Positions 1 to 6,245 are shown, numbered from the stretch's first letter. The stretch: DNA of 8,992 nt from Eubacteriales bacterium (GCA_030529125.1 JAUMXP010000062.1:1-8992), one strand, 5' to 3'. The notes: a model not told the origin generated them from the letters alone. Program-made: numbers and translations.

Positions 1-66
1 TCAGGTATATTTATTGCTTTTCGTGGCACTGTCGATAGCTTAGTTGGTTGGTGAGATGACCTTAAG
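1..66 (+). pseudogene. Upstream, in-frame part of the DUF2974 gene, cut off by TGA at 52-54
   Basis: Read in the same frame as the gene that follows, this stretch gives SGIFIAFRGTVDSLVGW, then TGA (52-54), then DDLK, running straight into the ATG at 67. The FRGT...LVGW...D-DLKMSF pattern is what I recall as the conserved block before the nucleophile elbow in DUF2974/Mbeg1-like hydrolases, so it belongs to the same protein. The family usually has Lys or Arg right after GW. An Arg codon CGA or AGA would become TGA by one substitution. The gene's real 5' end lies outside the window. Either the gene is broken, the codon is read through, or there is a base-call error. Confidence 0.6.
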
Positions 67-831
67 ATGTCTTTTGCAAGAGTTCCTTCTCAGGACTATG
101 CACTTGATTATGTTAAGAAGATAATGGATGCTTGTCCTAATATTCCTGTGTATATTACTGGTCACTCCAAAGGTGGTAATCTTGCTATCTGGTCTGCAGC
201 TCAGCTTGATAAAGAGAGAAGTGCTCGACTGGTCAGGGTTTTTGATAACGATGGCCCGGGCTTTTGCAAAGATTTCATGGACCCTGAGGGCTATGAGCGA
301 ATATATAAGAAAACAACCAAGTATGTTGTGAACTTTTCTGTAATTGGTATGCTTTTGGATAGCAAAACACAGCAGAAAGTTGTAGCTAACAACGAAGTAA
401 ATACTTTAAGACAGCACTATCCGATGTCATGGGTTGTAGAAGGTAATAAGTTCTACACTCTAACTAAGAGGTCAGAACTCGCGAAAGCTACTGATGAAAT
501 ACTACGCGAATGGATAAGCACTCTGACTTTTGAAGAAAGAGAAAAACTGACATCGATTATCGTAGATATTCTGCAGTCATCAAACGCTAAGACTATCAGC
601 GAAATCAGAAGAACAGAGGGTATACAGGATGTTATCCCTATGCTGAAGACGTATATTGACTCTGACAAAGAAACTAAAAAGTTTATTGCAAGTGTCAACG
701 GAAGACTTCGAACTGCTATCAAGAATAACGCTACAAAGCAGAAGAATTCTAAAAAATCTAATAAGAAAGGCGATACACCACAAATAGCTGAAGAAGTGAT
801 AGCGGACAATGACGATAAATCCACTGAGTAA
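67..831 (+). CDS. DUF2974 (Mbeg1-like) alpha/beta-hydrolase, C-terminal 254 codons of an interrupted gene
   Basis: Lipase-like alpha/beta-hydrolase of unknown substrate. Counting from the Met at 67, the nucleophile elbow GHSKGG sits at residues 32-37 with Ser34 as predicted nucleophile. The following FDNDGPGF segment (about 79-86) resembles the family's acid-containing FDGPGF region, and the QHYPMSW segment (about 116-122) carries the likely catalytic His. The C-terminus (about 220-254) is a Lys-, then Asp/Glu-rich tail that looks disordered. Met67 is probably not the native start. Homology continues in frame upstream through a TGA, and the only ribosome-binding-like sequence is a poorly spaced GGTGA at 50-54. 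A product starting here would keep the catalytic residues but lose the first strands of the fold. It ends at TAA and a strong terminator follows at 892. Family assignment is fairly sure; whether it makes active protein is not. Confidence 0.7.
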   Translation: MSFARVPSQDYALDYVKKIMDACPNIPVYITGHSKGGNLAIWSAAQLDKERSARLVRVFDNDGPGFCKDFMDPEGYERIYKKTTKYVVNFSVIGMLLDSKTQQKVVANNEVNTLRQHYPMSWVVEGNKFYTLTKRSELAKATDEILREWISTLTFEEREKLTSIIVDILQSSNAKTISEIRRTEGIQDVIPMLKTYIDSDKETKKFIASVNGRLRTAIKNNATKQKNSKKSNKKGDTPQIAEEVIADNDDKSTE

Positions 832-891
832 TAGGGAAGTACTGCTTTATTTATGTTTGATAAGCACATTTTAGTTCTATAACAGAAAAAT

Positions 892-956
892 AACCGCAAA
901 TTCGATATGCGCAATACGGGTTTAGAGTAGCGTATATTTCGGATTTGCGGTTTTTT
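892..956 (+). terminator. Long Rho-independent terminator after the DUF2974 gene
   Basis: The left arm 892-912 begins AACCGCAAAT and the right arm 930-952 ends ATTTGCGGTT. They form a long imperfect stem with an inner ATATGCGC/GCGTATAT section (one G-T pair) and a 2-nt bulge, and a run of six T follows at 951-956. It separates the DUF2974 gene from the first ABC operon. Confidence 0.8.
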
Positions 957-1013
957 GGTGCATTGTGCACAAATATAGAAATTTATCCCAACTTTAATTG
1001 TGTCAAATATGGG

Positions 1014-1042
1014 TTGACTTTAGTGTGCTAATACGCTAAAAT
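1014..1042 (+). promoter_or_regulatory. Promoter of the first amino acid ABC operon
   Basis: The -35 box TTGACT (1014-1019) and the -10 box TAAAAT (1037-1042) are separated by exactly 17 nt. The predicted transcription start is near 1049, leaving a leader of about 27 nt before the ATG at 1076. Boxes and spacing fit the housekeeping sigma factor of Firmicutes. Confidence 0.75.
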
Positions 1043-1056
1043 GATAACACACTAAA
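1019..1056. promoter_or_regulatory. Candidate operator: 9-bp inverted repeat flanking the -10 box
   Basis: TTTAGTGTG (1019-1027) and CACACTAAA (1048-1056) form a perfect inverted repeat separated by 20 nt. The left arm starts at the last base of the -35 box and the right arm covers the predicted transcription start, so a bound dimer would block RNA polymerase. The two half-sites are about 29 nt apart centre to centre, near three helical turns. No regulator is recognised from the motif. Confidence 0.45.
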
Positions 1057-1075
1057 AAATTCGGAGGAATTTATT

Positions 1076-1906
1076 ATGAAAAAAATTATAGCATTAGTAA
1101 TGGCACTTTTAATGATCGGCGTTGTATTCGTTGGTTGTGGCTCTGATGATACAACAGACACAGCAACAGCTGACAACGCATCATCTGCATCTGAACTTGA
1201 TCAGATCAAAGCTAACGGCAAGCTTGTTATCGGTTATACAGTATATAAACCAATGAACTACACTGATGATAACGGTGAATTCGTAGGTTTCGATACTGAG
1301 TATGCTAAACTCGTTTGTGATGAACTCGGCGTAACAGCTGAATTTGTTGAGATTAACTGGGATACAAAGGAAGTTGACCTTAACTCAGGCGCTATCGACT
1401 GTATCTGGAACGGCTTCACAATCACTCCAGAGCGTGAAGAACAGCTTGACTTCACAAAGCCATACCTCAGAAATAAGCAGGTTGTTGTTATCCGCAAGGA
1501 CGATGCTGCTAAGTACACAGATATTAATTCACTTGCTAATGGTACTTTAACAGCAGAAAAAGGTTCTGCTGGTGAGACTGCTATCAAAGACAACGAAGCA
1601 CTCAAGGGCGCTGCTTATGTAGAGTCAGATTTACAGACATCTGCACTTATGGCAGTTAAGGCTATGACAGCTGATGCTTGTGTTGTTGACTACACAGTTG
1701 CTACTTCAATGGCTGGCAACGGTGACTACGCTGACCTTATGGTTATTGATGGACTTGCATTAATTGATGAAGAATACGGTATCGGTTTCAGAACAGGTTC
1801 TGACATCACAGCTAAAGTAAACGAGATTACAGATAAGTTTATCAGCGATGGCACACTTGCTGCTCTTGCTCAGAAATACGAGCTCGAGACAAGTCTCATT
1901 AAGTAA
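1076..1906 (+). CDS. Polar amino acid ABC transporter, substrate-binding lipoprotein (system 1)
   Basis: Extracellular binding protein of the bacterial SBP family 3 (SBP_bac_3), 276 aa, usual length. Residues 1-20 are a lipoprotein signal peptide (two Lys, hydrophobic core) ending in FVG-Cys21, the predicted lipidated Cys. A Ser/Thr/Asp/Ala-rich linker runs to about residue 40, then LVIGYTVYKPMNY starts lobe 1. Family ligand-binding signatures are present: GFTITPEREEQLDFTKPY carries the Arg that normally pairs with the ligand carboxylate, the hinge region has GSAGETA, and a VDYTVA segment carries the Asp expected to hold the alpha-amino group. The start is supported by GGAGG at 1063-1067, 8 nt before the ATG. 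It heads a binding protein-permease-ATPase operon with its own promoter. The exact amino acid cannot be read from sequence; it is only about as similar to system 2 as family members generally are. Confidence 0.93.
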   Translation: MKKIIALVMALLMIGVVFVGCGSDDTTDTATADNASSASELDQIKANGKLVIGYTVYKPMNYTDDNGEFVGFDTEYAKLVCDELGVTAEFVEINWDTKEVDLNSGAIDCIWNGFTITPEREEQLDFTKPYLRNKQVVVIRKDDAAKYTDINSLANGTLTAEKGSAGETAIKDNEALKGAAYVESDLQTSALMAVKAMTADACVVDYTVATSMAGNGDYADLMVIDGLALIDEEYGIGFRTGSDITAKVNEITDKFISDGTLAALAQKYELETSLIK

Positions 1907-1929
1907 TCAGTATTAATTAGAGTATATTT

Positions 1930-1962
1930 AAAAGGCAGACATGGTTTTCATGGCTGCCTTTT
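1930..1962 (+). terminator. Intercistronic stem-loop after the system 1 binding-protein gene
   Basis: AAAAGGCAG (1930-1938) pairs with CTGCCTTTT (1954-1962), and CATG/CATG can pair inside the 15-nt loop. The T run is short and followed by GGGTG, so termination would be partial. Alternatively the stem protects the 3' end of the binding-protein mRNA. Either would yield more binding protein than permease and ATPase. Confidence 0.6.
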
Positions 1963-1999
1963 GGGTGTTTTATAAGGATATAATTAGAAAGGCTACATT

Positions 2000-2680
2000 A
2001 TGGATCCTACTTCATTGTCAGCGGTAACGCTGAATTTACTAAGAGGTTTTGGCACAACATTTGCGTTGTTTGCTATTACTCTGATAGCAGCTATTCCGCT
2101 TGGTCTTATTATTACATTCGGTTCTTCAAGCAGGATCAAACCGATTGCATATATTGTGAGAACTTTTGTCTGGATTATCAGAGGCACACCGTTGCTTTTA
2201 CAGATTCTTGTTCTTGTATATGGTCCTGGACTGGTGTTTAAAGTTCAGTTATATGAAAACTCTATCGGTGTTATGATAGCGTTTATCATTAACTACGCTT
2301 GTTACTTCTCTGAGATTTTCAGAGGCGGTATCGAATCTGTGCCACGTGGTCAGAAGGAAGCGGGCTTTGTTCTGGGTATGACCAAGTCTCAGATTTTCTT
2401 CAAAATCACACTTATGCAGGTTATTAAGCATATTATCCCGCCTATGGGTAACGAGATTATCACACTTGTTAAGGATACATCCCTTGTGCGTATCGTAGGT
2501 GCGTTGATGTTTATGGGTACACAGCACAAGGAGATATTGGGCGAGGCGTTTGAGTACGTTGGTGTAAACGCACTTATCTGGCCGTTGTTCTACTCTGCAG
2601 TGTTCTATCTTGCTTTTTGTGGCATTCTCACATTATTGTTCTCATATCTTGAGAAGAAGCTTTCTTACTTCAAGATTTAA
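2000..2680 (+). CDS. Polar amino acid ABC transporter permease (system 1)
   Basis: Membrane subunit of the HisM/GlnP type, 226 aa. About five membrane helices are visible (roughly residues 15-41, 52-79, 88-108, 155-175 and 192-216). RGTPLLLQ (61-68) is a typical family motif. The EAA-type coupling loop that contacts the ATPase lies at 117-152: GQKEAG, then a conserved IIPPMGNE and LVKDTSLV. The start is supported by AGAAAGG 7 nt before the ATG. It is separated from the binding-protein gene by a stem-loop and followed after 12 nt by the ATPase gene. As only one permease gene is present, the channel is probably a homodimer. Confidence 0.93.
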   Translation: MDPTSLSAVTLNLLRGFGTTFALFAITLIAAIPLGLIITFGSSSRIKPIAYIVRTFVWIIRGTPLLLQILVLVYGPGLVFKVQLYENSIGVMIAFIINYACYFSEIFRGGIESVPRGQKEAGFVLGMTKSQIFFKITLMQVIKHIIPPMGNEIITLVKDTSLVRIVGALMFMGTQHKEILGEAFEYVGVNALIWPLFYSAVFYLAFCGILTLLFSYLEKKLSYFKI

Positions 2681-2692
2681 GGGGGTGTAGTT

Positions 2693-3472
2693 GTGTCAGT
2701 TTTAGAAATTAAAGATTTCAAAAAATCATTTGGTAAAATCAAAGTTTTAAAGGGCATCGACTTCACTCTTGAGCGTGGACAGGCTTTGTCTATTATCGGT
2801 TCATCCGGTAGCGGTAAAACAACACTTCTGCGTTGCCTTAATTTCTTGGAGCAGCCTGAAGAGGGACAGATGTTTGTTGACGGTAACTGTATCTTTGATG
2901 CAGCAGTTGACAAAAACATCAAAGCCAAAGATCTGCGTCAGCGTCAGTTGAATTTCGGTCTTGTTTTCCAGAATTTCAATCTGTTCCCGCAGTATACAGT
3001 GCTTGATAATGTGTGTCTTGCACCTAAGATGCTTGCTAAGGAATCACCTGATTTTCATAGAAATAAAAAAGAGATTTACGCACAGATTGAAGAGAATGCA
3101 CGAAAGATTATCGAGCGTGTAGGTATGACATCTCGTATAGATATGTATCCGTGCCAGCTGTCCGGTGGTCAGCAACAGCGTGTTGCTATTGCACGTGCGC
3201 TAGCACTCAATCCTAAGATTCTGTGCTTTGACGAACCTACATCAGCGCTTGACCCTGAGCTTACAGGCGAAGTATTAAAGGTTATCCGTTCTTTAAAAGA
3301 CGGTGACTGCACAATGGTTATCGTAACTCACGAGATGAACTTTGCTAAAGAAGTTTCTGACAAGATCATCTTCATGGATGATGGCATTATTACTGAGCAG
3401 GGCTCACCTGAGATTCTCGATAATCCTAAGTCAGAACGACTCAAAGAATTTTTAACAGCATTTTCACAGTGA
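2693..3472 (+). CDS. Polar amino acid ABC transporter ATP-binding protein (system 1)
   Basis: Cytoplasmic ATPase of the HisP/GlnQ family, 259 aa, which powers uptake as a dimer bound to the permease coupling loops. All motifs are intact: Walker A GSSGSGKT (36-43), Q-loop Gln93 in FQNFNLFP, signature LSGGQQQR (156-163), Walker B ILCFDE (176-181), D-loop SALD (184-187) and H-loop His213. Two short insertions relative to the system 2 ATPase are seen, near residues 70-80 and 116-130. The start codon is GTG at 2693, preceded by GGGGGTG at 2681-2687 and lying 12 nt after the permease stop. The gene ends in TGA at the usual end of the family, which shows that TGA works as a stop in this genome. Confidence 0.94.
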   Translation: MSVLEIKDFKKSFGKIKVLKGIDFTLERGQALSIIGSSGSGKTTLLRCLNFLEQPEEGQMFVDGNCIFDAAVDKNIKAKDLRQRQLNFGLVFQNFNLFPQYTVLDNVCLAPKMLAKESPDFHRNKKEIYAQIEENARKIIERVGMTSRIDMYPCQLSGGQQQRVAIARALALNPKILCFDEPTSALDPELTGEVLKVIRSLKDGDCTMVIVTHEMNFAKEVSDKIIFMDDGIITEQGSPEILDNPKSERLKEFLTAFSQ

Positions 3473-3501
3473 TTTTCACTAATGCTATATATACAGATGG
3501 G

Positions 3502-3530
3502 GGACAGCTTATGCTGTCCTTCGTTTGCTT
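3502..3530 (+). terminator. Probable terminator of the first ABC operon
   Basis: GGACAGC (3502-3508), a TTAT loop and GCTGTCC (3513-3519) make a perfect 7-bp stem about 30 nt after the ATPase stop. The downstream sequence TTCGTTTGCTTT is T-rich but interrupted, so the terminator may leak. Confidence 0.6.
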
Positions 3531-3552
3531 TATGCATAAAAACAGATGAAAG

Positions 3553-3566
3553 TGCATAAATATACA
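3553..3566. promoter_or_regulatory. Candidate ARG box 1 (weaker)
   Basis: TGCATAAATATACA fits the ArgR/AhrC consensus TGAATwwwwATTCA with two mismatches. It is a near palindrome, with flanks AG and CT extending it. It lies about 170 nt upstream of the second candidate box, a spacing at which DNA looping is conceivable. Confidence 0.3.
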
Positions 3567-3723
3567 CTAATATGCAAAAATTATTGACAGATAATGCACT
3601 TGTTATGTAGATTGTAACAACAGCTGATTTTTGCATATATTCACTGTTTCTGCATATTCAACTGTGATTAGTTCTACTGTAATATGTTTTTTTGAAGTGT
3701 TAGTTGTTAATATCACTGAAAGT

Positions 3724-3737
3724 TGAATAAATATGCA
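3724..3737. promoter_or_regulatory. Candidate ARG box 2, just upstream of the -35 box
   Basis: TGAATAAATATGCA matches the ArgR/AhrC operator consensus TGAATwwwwATTCA with one mismatch, in the 4-nt-spaced form typical of arginine regulons. It ends 8 nt before the -35 box of the second operon. If real, arginine would control this importer, as is known for the Bacillus subtilis artPQR arginine transporter. It is AT-rich, so a chance match is possible. Confidence 0.4.
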
Positions 3738-3753
3738 AAAAATTCTTGCATAT
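3731..3753. promoter_or_regulatory. Inverted repeat ATATGCAA-N7-TTGCATAT over the -35 box
   Basis: ATATGCAA (3731-3738) and TTGCATAT (3746-3753) form a perfect 8-bp inverted repeat with a 7-nt spacer. The right arm contains the -35 box, and the left arm overlaps the candidate ARG box. The site is well placed for a repressor. Confidence 0.4.
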
Positions 3754-3774
3754 TGTGTTTTTATGGTGTATAGT
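3746..3774 (+). promoter_or_regulatory. Promoter of the second amino acid ABC operon
   Basis: The -35 box TTGCAT (3746-3751) and -10 box TATAGT (3769-3774) have a 17-nt spacer. Only the -10 box is close to consensus; the weak -35 box suggests regulation. The predicted start is near 3781, inside the TTTAGTTT-AAAA-AAACTAAA inverted repeat (3778-3797), giving a leader of nearly 50 nt. Confidence 0.6.
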
Positions 3775-3828
3775 TAGTTTAGTTTAAAAAAACTAAAATA
3801 TTTATCCTATTAAGGAGAGGTAATTATT

Positions 3829-4602
3829 ATGAAAAAGTTATTTGCACTTATTCTTGCTATCCTTATGGTAGCATCTCTCGCAGCTTGTTCAGGCGACACT
3901 GAGACAGAAACTGCAGACACAAACGACACAACTGCTGAAGAACTTATCATGGGTACTAACGCATATTTCCCACCATACGAGTATTATGATGCTGATGGTA
4001 CAACAATCGTTGGTATTGATGCTGAGATTGCACAGGCTGTTGCTGATAAGCTTGGTATGAAGCTCACAATCAAAGATATGGACTTTGACTCACTCTTAAC
4101 TGCTGTTCAAACAGGTTCTGTAGATATCGTTTTTGCTGGCCTTACTGTTACAGAAGAACGTCAGCAGGCTGTTGATTTTACTGTTACATACGCTACAGGT
4201 ATTCAGGTAATCATCGTTCCTAACGATTCTGACATCGCTTCTGTTGATGATCTCGCTGGCAAGACAATTGGTGTACAGGCTGGTACAACAGGTGACATCT
4301 ACTGTACAGGTGACTATGGTCAGGATAGCGTTAAGCAGTTCCAGAACGGCGCTTTAGCTGTAGCTGCTTTACAGAATGGTCAGGTTGACTGTGTTGTTAT
4401 CGACAACGAGCCTGCTAAGTCTTTTGTTGAAGCAAACGAAGGTCTCAAGATTTTAGACACAGAATATATCACAGAAGATTACGCTGCTGCTATTTCTAAG
4501 GATAACGCAGACCTCACAACAAAGGTTAACAATGCTATGGAAGAACTCAAGGCTGACGGCACAATCGACGCAATTATTGCTAAGTACATCAAAGCTGAAT
4601 AA
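3829..4602 (+). CDS. Polar amino acid ABC transporter, substrate-binding lipoprotein (system 2)
   Basis: SBP family 3 binding protein, 257 aa. The signal peptide ends in a clear lipobox, SLAA-Cys20, and is followed by a Thr/Glu/Asp-rich linker to about residue 38. Lobe 1 starts at LIMGTNAYFPPYEY. The ligand pocket signatures are textbook: GLTVTEERQQAVDF supplies the carboxylate-binding Arg, GVQAGTTGD is the hinge/pocket loop, and VVIDNEPAK supplies the Asp for the alpha-amino group. The start is supported by an AAGGAGAGG box 8-15 nt upstream of the ATG. It is the first gene of the second importer operon. The upstream ARG-box-like sites suggest arginine or another basic amino acid, but the sequence also suits glutamine or other polar amino acids, so I give no gene symbol. 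Confidence 0.94.
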   Translation: MKKLFALILAILMVASLAACSGDTETETADTNDTTAEELIMGTNAYFPPYEYYDADGTTIVGIDAEIAQAVADKLGMKLTIKDMDFDSLLTAVQTGSVDIVFAGLTVTEERQQAVDFTVTYATGIQVIIVPNDSDIASVDDLAGKTIGVQAGTTGDIYCTGDYGQDSVKQFQNGALAVAALQNGQVDCVVIDNEPAKSFVEANEGLKILDTEYITEDYAAAISKDNADLTTKVNNAMEELKADGTIDAIIAKYIKAE

Positions 4603-4622
4603 TTAATAACACAAATATTATG

Positions 4623-4654
4623 CAATAGGGACGGTTTTTGCACCGCCCCTATTG
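4623..4654 (+). terminator. Intercistronic stem-loop after the system 2 binding-protein gene
   Basis: CAATAGGGACGG (4623-4634) pairs with CCGCCCCTATTG (4643-4654) around an 8-nt loop, with a single A-C mismatch. The T run after it is broken (TTTGCGTTT), so it is likely a partial terminator or mRNA-protecting stem. It occupies the same place as the stem-loop at 1930-1962 in the first operon. Confidence 0.6.
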
Positions 4655-4678
4655 TTTGCGTTTAAATGAGGATTTTTT

Positions 4679-5461
4679 ATGATAGATTTATATACCTTCT
4701 CTGAATGGTTGGCTGATGCTCCTGAGTGGTTCCAAAGCTGGCCTGAGTGGATTCAGAATTTATTTTATCAACTATATCAGACTTTTATTTATGATGACCG
4801 TTATATGCTTTTCCTCAATGGTCTCAAAATTACATTTATAGTTACAATCGGTGCGCTAATCTTAGGCGTTATCATCGGTCTTATTATTGCTATTGTCCGT
4901 GTTTCACATGATTCTATAACCAATAAAAAGCCGAATATATTCTTAAGAATAGTCAATCGCATTTGTATGTGGTACCTCACTATTGTTCGTGGTACACCTA
5001 TGATGGTACAGCTGCTTATCATGGGCTTTGTTATTATGGTGCCTCAGACAGAGTTTGATTGTATTATGTGTGCTATTGTTACTCTGGGTATTAACTCAGG
5101 TGCTTATGTTGCGGAGATTGTTCGTTCCGGTATTATGTCTGTAGATAAAGGTCAGATGGAAGCCGGTCGCTCTATCGGTTTCAACTATATCCAGACAATG
5201 TGGCATGTTATTATTCCACAAGCTGTAAAGAATATTTTACCTGCTCTTGGTAACGAGATGATCACTCTGTTGAAGGATACATCGCTTGTATCAGTTATTT
5301 CTCTGCGCGATGTTACCTTACAGGCAAAGAACGTTATGAGCCTCTCTTATCAGGTGTATGTACCATATATCAGCCTTGCGGTTATTTACTTAGTTATAGT
5401 TATTATTATGACTAAGCTTCTCGGTATGCTTGAGAGGAGGTTGAATAAGAATGAACGATAA
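4679..5461 (+). CDS. Polar amino acid ABC transporter permease (system 2)
   Basis: HisM/GlnP-type permease of 260 aa, with about five membrane helices (roughly 47-73, 98-122, 126-146, 187-207 and 227-250). Family motifs are VRGTPMMVQL (103-112) and the EAA coupling loop GQMEAGRSIGF (158-168), followed by IIPQAVKNILPALGNE. Compared with system 1 it has an extra N-terminal segment of about 40 residues, rich in Trp (10, 17, 21, 24) and acidic residues, which may lie on the membrane surface. The start is supported by TGAGGA 7 nt before the ATG. Its 3' end overlaps the ATPase gene by 11 nt, so the two are probably translationally coupled. Confidence 0.93.
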   Translation: MIDLYTFSEWLADAPEWFQSWPEWIQNLFYQLYQTFIYDDRYMLFLNGLKITFIVTIGALILGVIIGLIIAIVRVSHDSITNKKPNIFLRIVNRICMWYLTIVRGTPMMVQLLIMGFVIMVPQTEFDCIMCAIVTLGINSGAYVAEIVRSGIMSVDKGQMEAGRSIGFNYIQTMWHVIIPQAVKNILPALGNEMITLLKDTSLVSVISLRDVTLQAKNVMSLSYQVYVPYISLAVIYLVIVIIMTKLLGMLERRLNKNER

Positions 5462-6197
5462 TGCTTTAATTCAGGTACGAGATCTGTACAAACACTATAA
5501 AGACGGCGAAATCAAAGCTTTAGATGGTGTTTCCATTGACGTAAACAAAGGCGAAGTTATTGTTATTATCGGACCATCAGGTTCAGGTAAGTCAACACTT
5601 CTGCGTTCTTTAAACCTTCTTGAGTGGCCAACAAGCGGTAGTATTGTTTTTGACAATATTGAGATTACTGATCCTAAAAATAATATTAATATTCATCGAC
5701 AGAAAATGGGTATGGTGTTCCAACACTTCAATCTTTTCCCACATATGACTATTATGAAGAATCTGACTATTGGTCCTACTAAACTTCTTGGTGTTTCAAA
5801 AGCTGATGCCGAGGCTAAAGCGTTAGAACTTTTAGACAGAGTAGGGCTGAGCGACAGAGCGGATGCTTATCCTAACCAGCTTTCAGGTGGTCAGAAACAG
5901 CGTATTGCTATCGTGCGTGCTCTGTGCATGGAACCTCAGGTTATGCTTTTTGACGAGCCTACATCTGCGCTTGACCCTGAGATGGTTGGCGAAGTTTTGG
6001 ATGTAATGAAAGAGCTTGCGCATCAGGGTATGACTATGGCGGTAGTTACTCACGAAATGGGCTTTGCTAAAGAAGTCGGTACAAGAGTTGTGTTTATGGA
6101 CGAGGGTGTTATTGTTGAAGAAGGTACACCTGACGAGATATTCAACAACCCAAAAGCTGACCGACTCAAGGATTTCTTAGCTAAAGTGCTTATCTAA
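5451..6197 (+). CDS. Polar amino acid ABC transporter ATP-binding protein (system 2)
   Basis: HisP/GlnQ-family ATPase, 248 aa, cytoplasmic, dimeric in the assembled importer. Motifs: Walker A GPSGSGKS (41-48), Q-loop Gln91 in FQHFNLFP, signature LSGGQKQR (144-151), Walker B VMLFDE (164-169), D-loop SALD (172-175) and H-loop His201. The helix after the signature reads IAIVRAL where the family usually has IAIARAL, a mild change. The start ATG lies inside the permease gene, with a strong GAGAGGAGG box ending 10 nt upstream, so this start is well supported. It is the last gene of the operon; a strong terminator begins 21 nt after the stop. Confidence 0.95.
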   Translation: MNDNALIQVRDLYKHYKDGEIKALDGVSIDVNKGEVIVIIGPSGSGKSTLLRSLNLLEWPTSGSIVFDNIEITDPKNNINIHRQKMGMVFQHFNLFPHMTIMKNLTIGPTKLLGVSKADAEAKALELLDRVGLSDRADAYPNQLSGGQKQRIAIVRALCMEPQVMLFDEPTSALDPEMVGEVLDVMKELAHQGMTMAVVTHEMGFAKEVGTRVVFMDEGVIVEEGTPDEIFNNPKADRLKDFLAKVLI

Positions 6198-6217
6198 CTA
6201 GGTGCAAATATGTAATT

Positions 6218-6245
6218 AAAGGAGAGGGAAACCTCTCCTTTTTTT
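6218..6245 (+). terminator. Strong terminator of the second ABC operon
   Basis: AAAGGAGAGG (6218-6227), a GAAA tetraloop and CCTCTCCTTT (6232-6241) form a perfect 10-bp stem, followed by an uninterrupted T run to 6245. This is a textbook Rho-independent terminator. Confidence 0.93.

Larger units (their letters stand above)
3520..3828. promoter_or_regulatory. Long intergenic control region of the second ABC operon
   Basis: About 300 nt without a gene, clearly more AT-rich than its surroundings. It holds at least six TGCATA or TATGCA words (near 3531, 3553, 3571, 3632, 3651, 3732 and 3747), two ARG-box-like sites (3553-3566 and 3724-3737), a promoter (3746-3774) and a leader inverted repeat (3778-3797). 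A TTGACA at 3584-3589 with TAGATT 18 nt further on could be an additional upstream promoter but its -10 box is weak. Nothing in it reads as a credible coding sequence on either strand. Confidence 0.5.

Noticed and set aside
52..54. TGA read as Trp or another sense codon (altered genetic code)
   Set aside because: The system 1 ATPase ends in TGA at 3470-3472 exactly where its family ends, and Trp is written TGG throughout. A genome-wide code change is unlikely.
453..914. 153-codon minus-strand open frame
   Set aside because: It lies over the DUF2974 coding strand and its terminator, has no recognisable domain and a composition expected of an antisense shadow.
3584..3613. TTGACA with TAGATT 18 nt downstream as the main promoter of the second operon
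   Set aside because: The -10 box is poor and it would give a leader of over 200 nt; the TTGCAT/TATAGT pair at 3746-3774 is better placed. An extra upstream promoter cannot be excluded.
3328..3636. 102-codon minus-strand open frame crossing the end of the system 1 ATPase gene
   Set aside because: It runs through the terminator and the regulatory region, shows no family features, and is best explained as a shadow of the ATPase gene.
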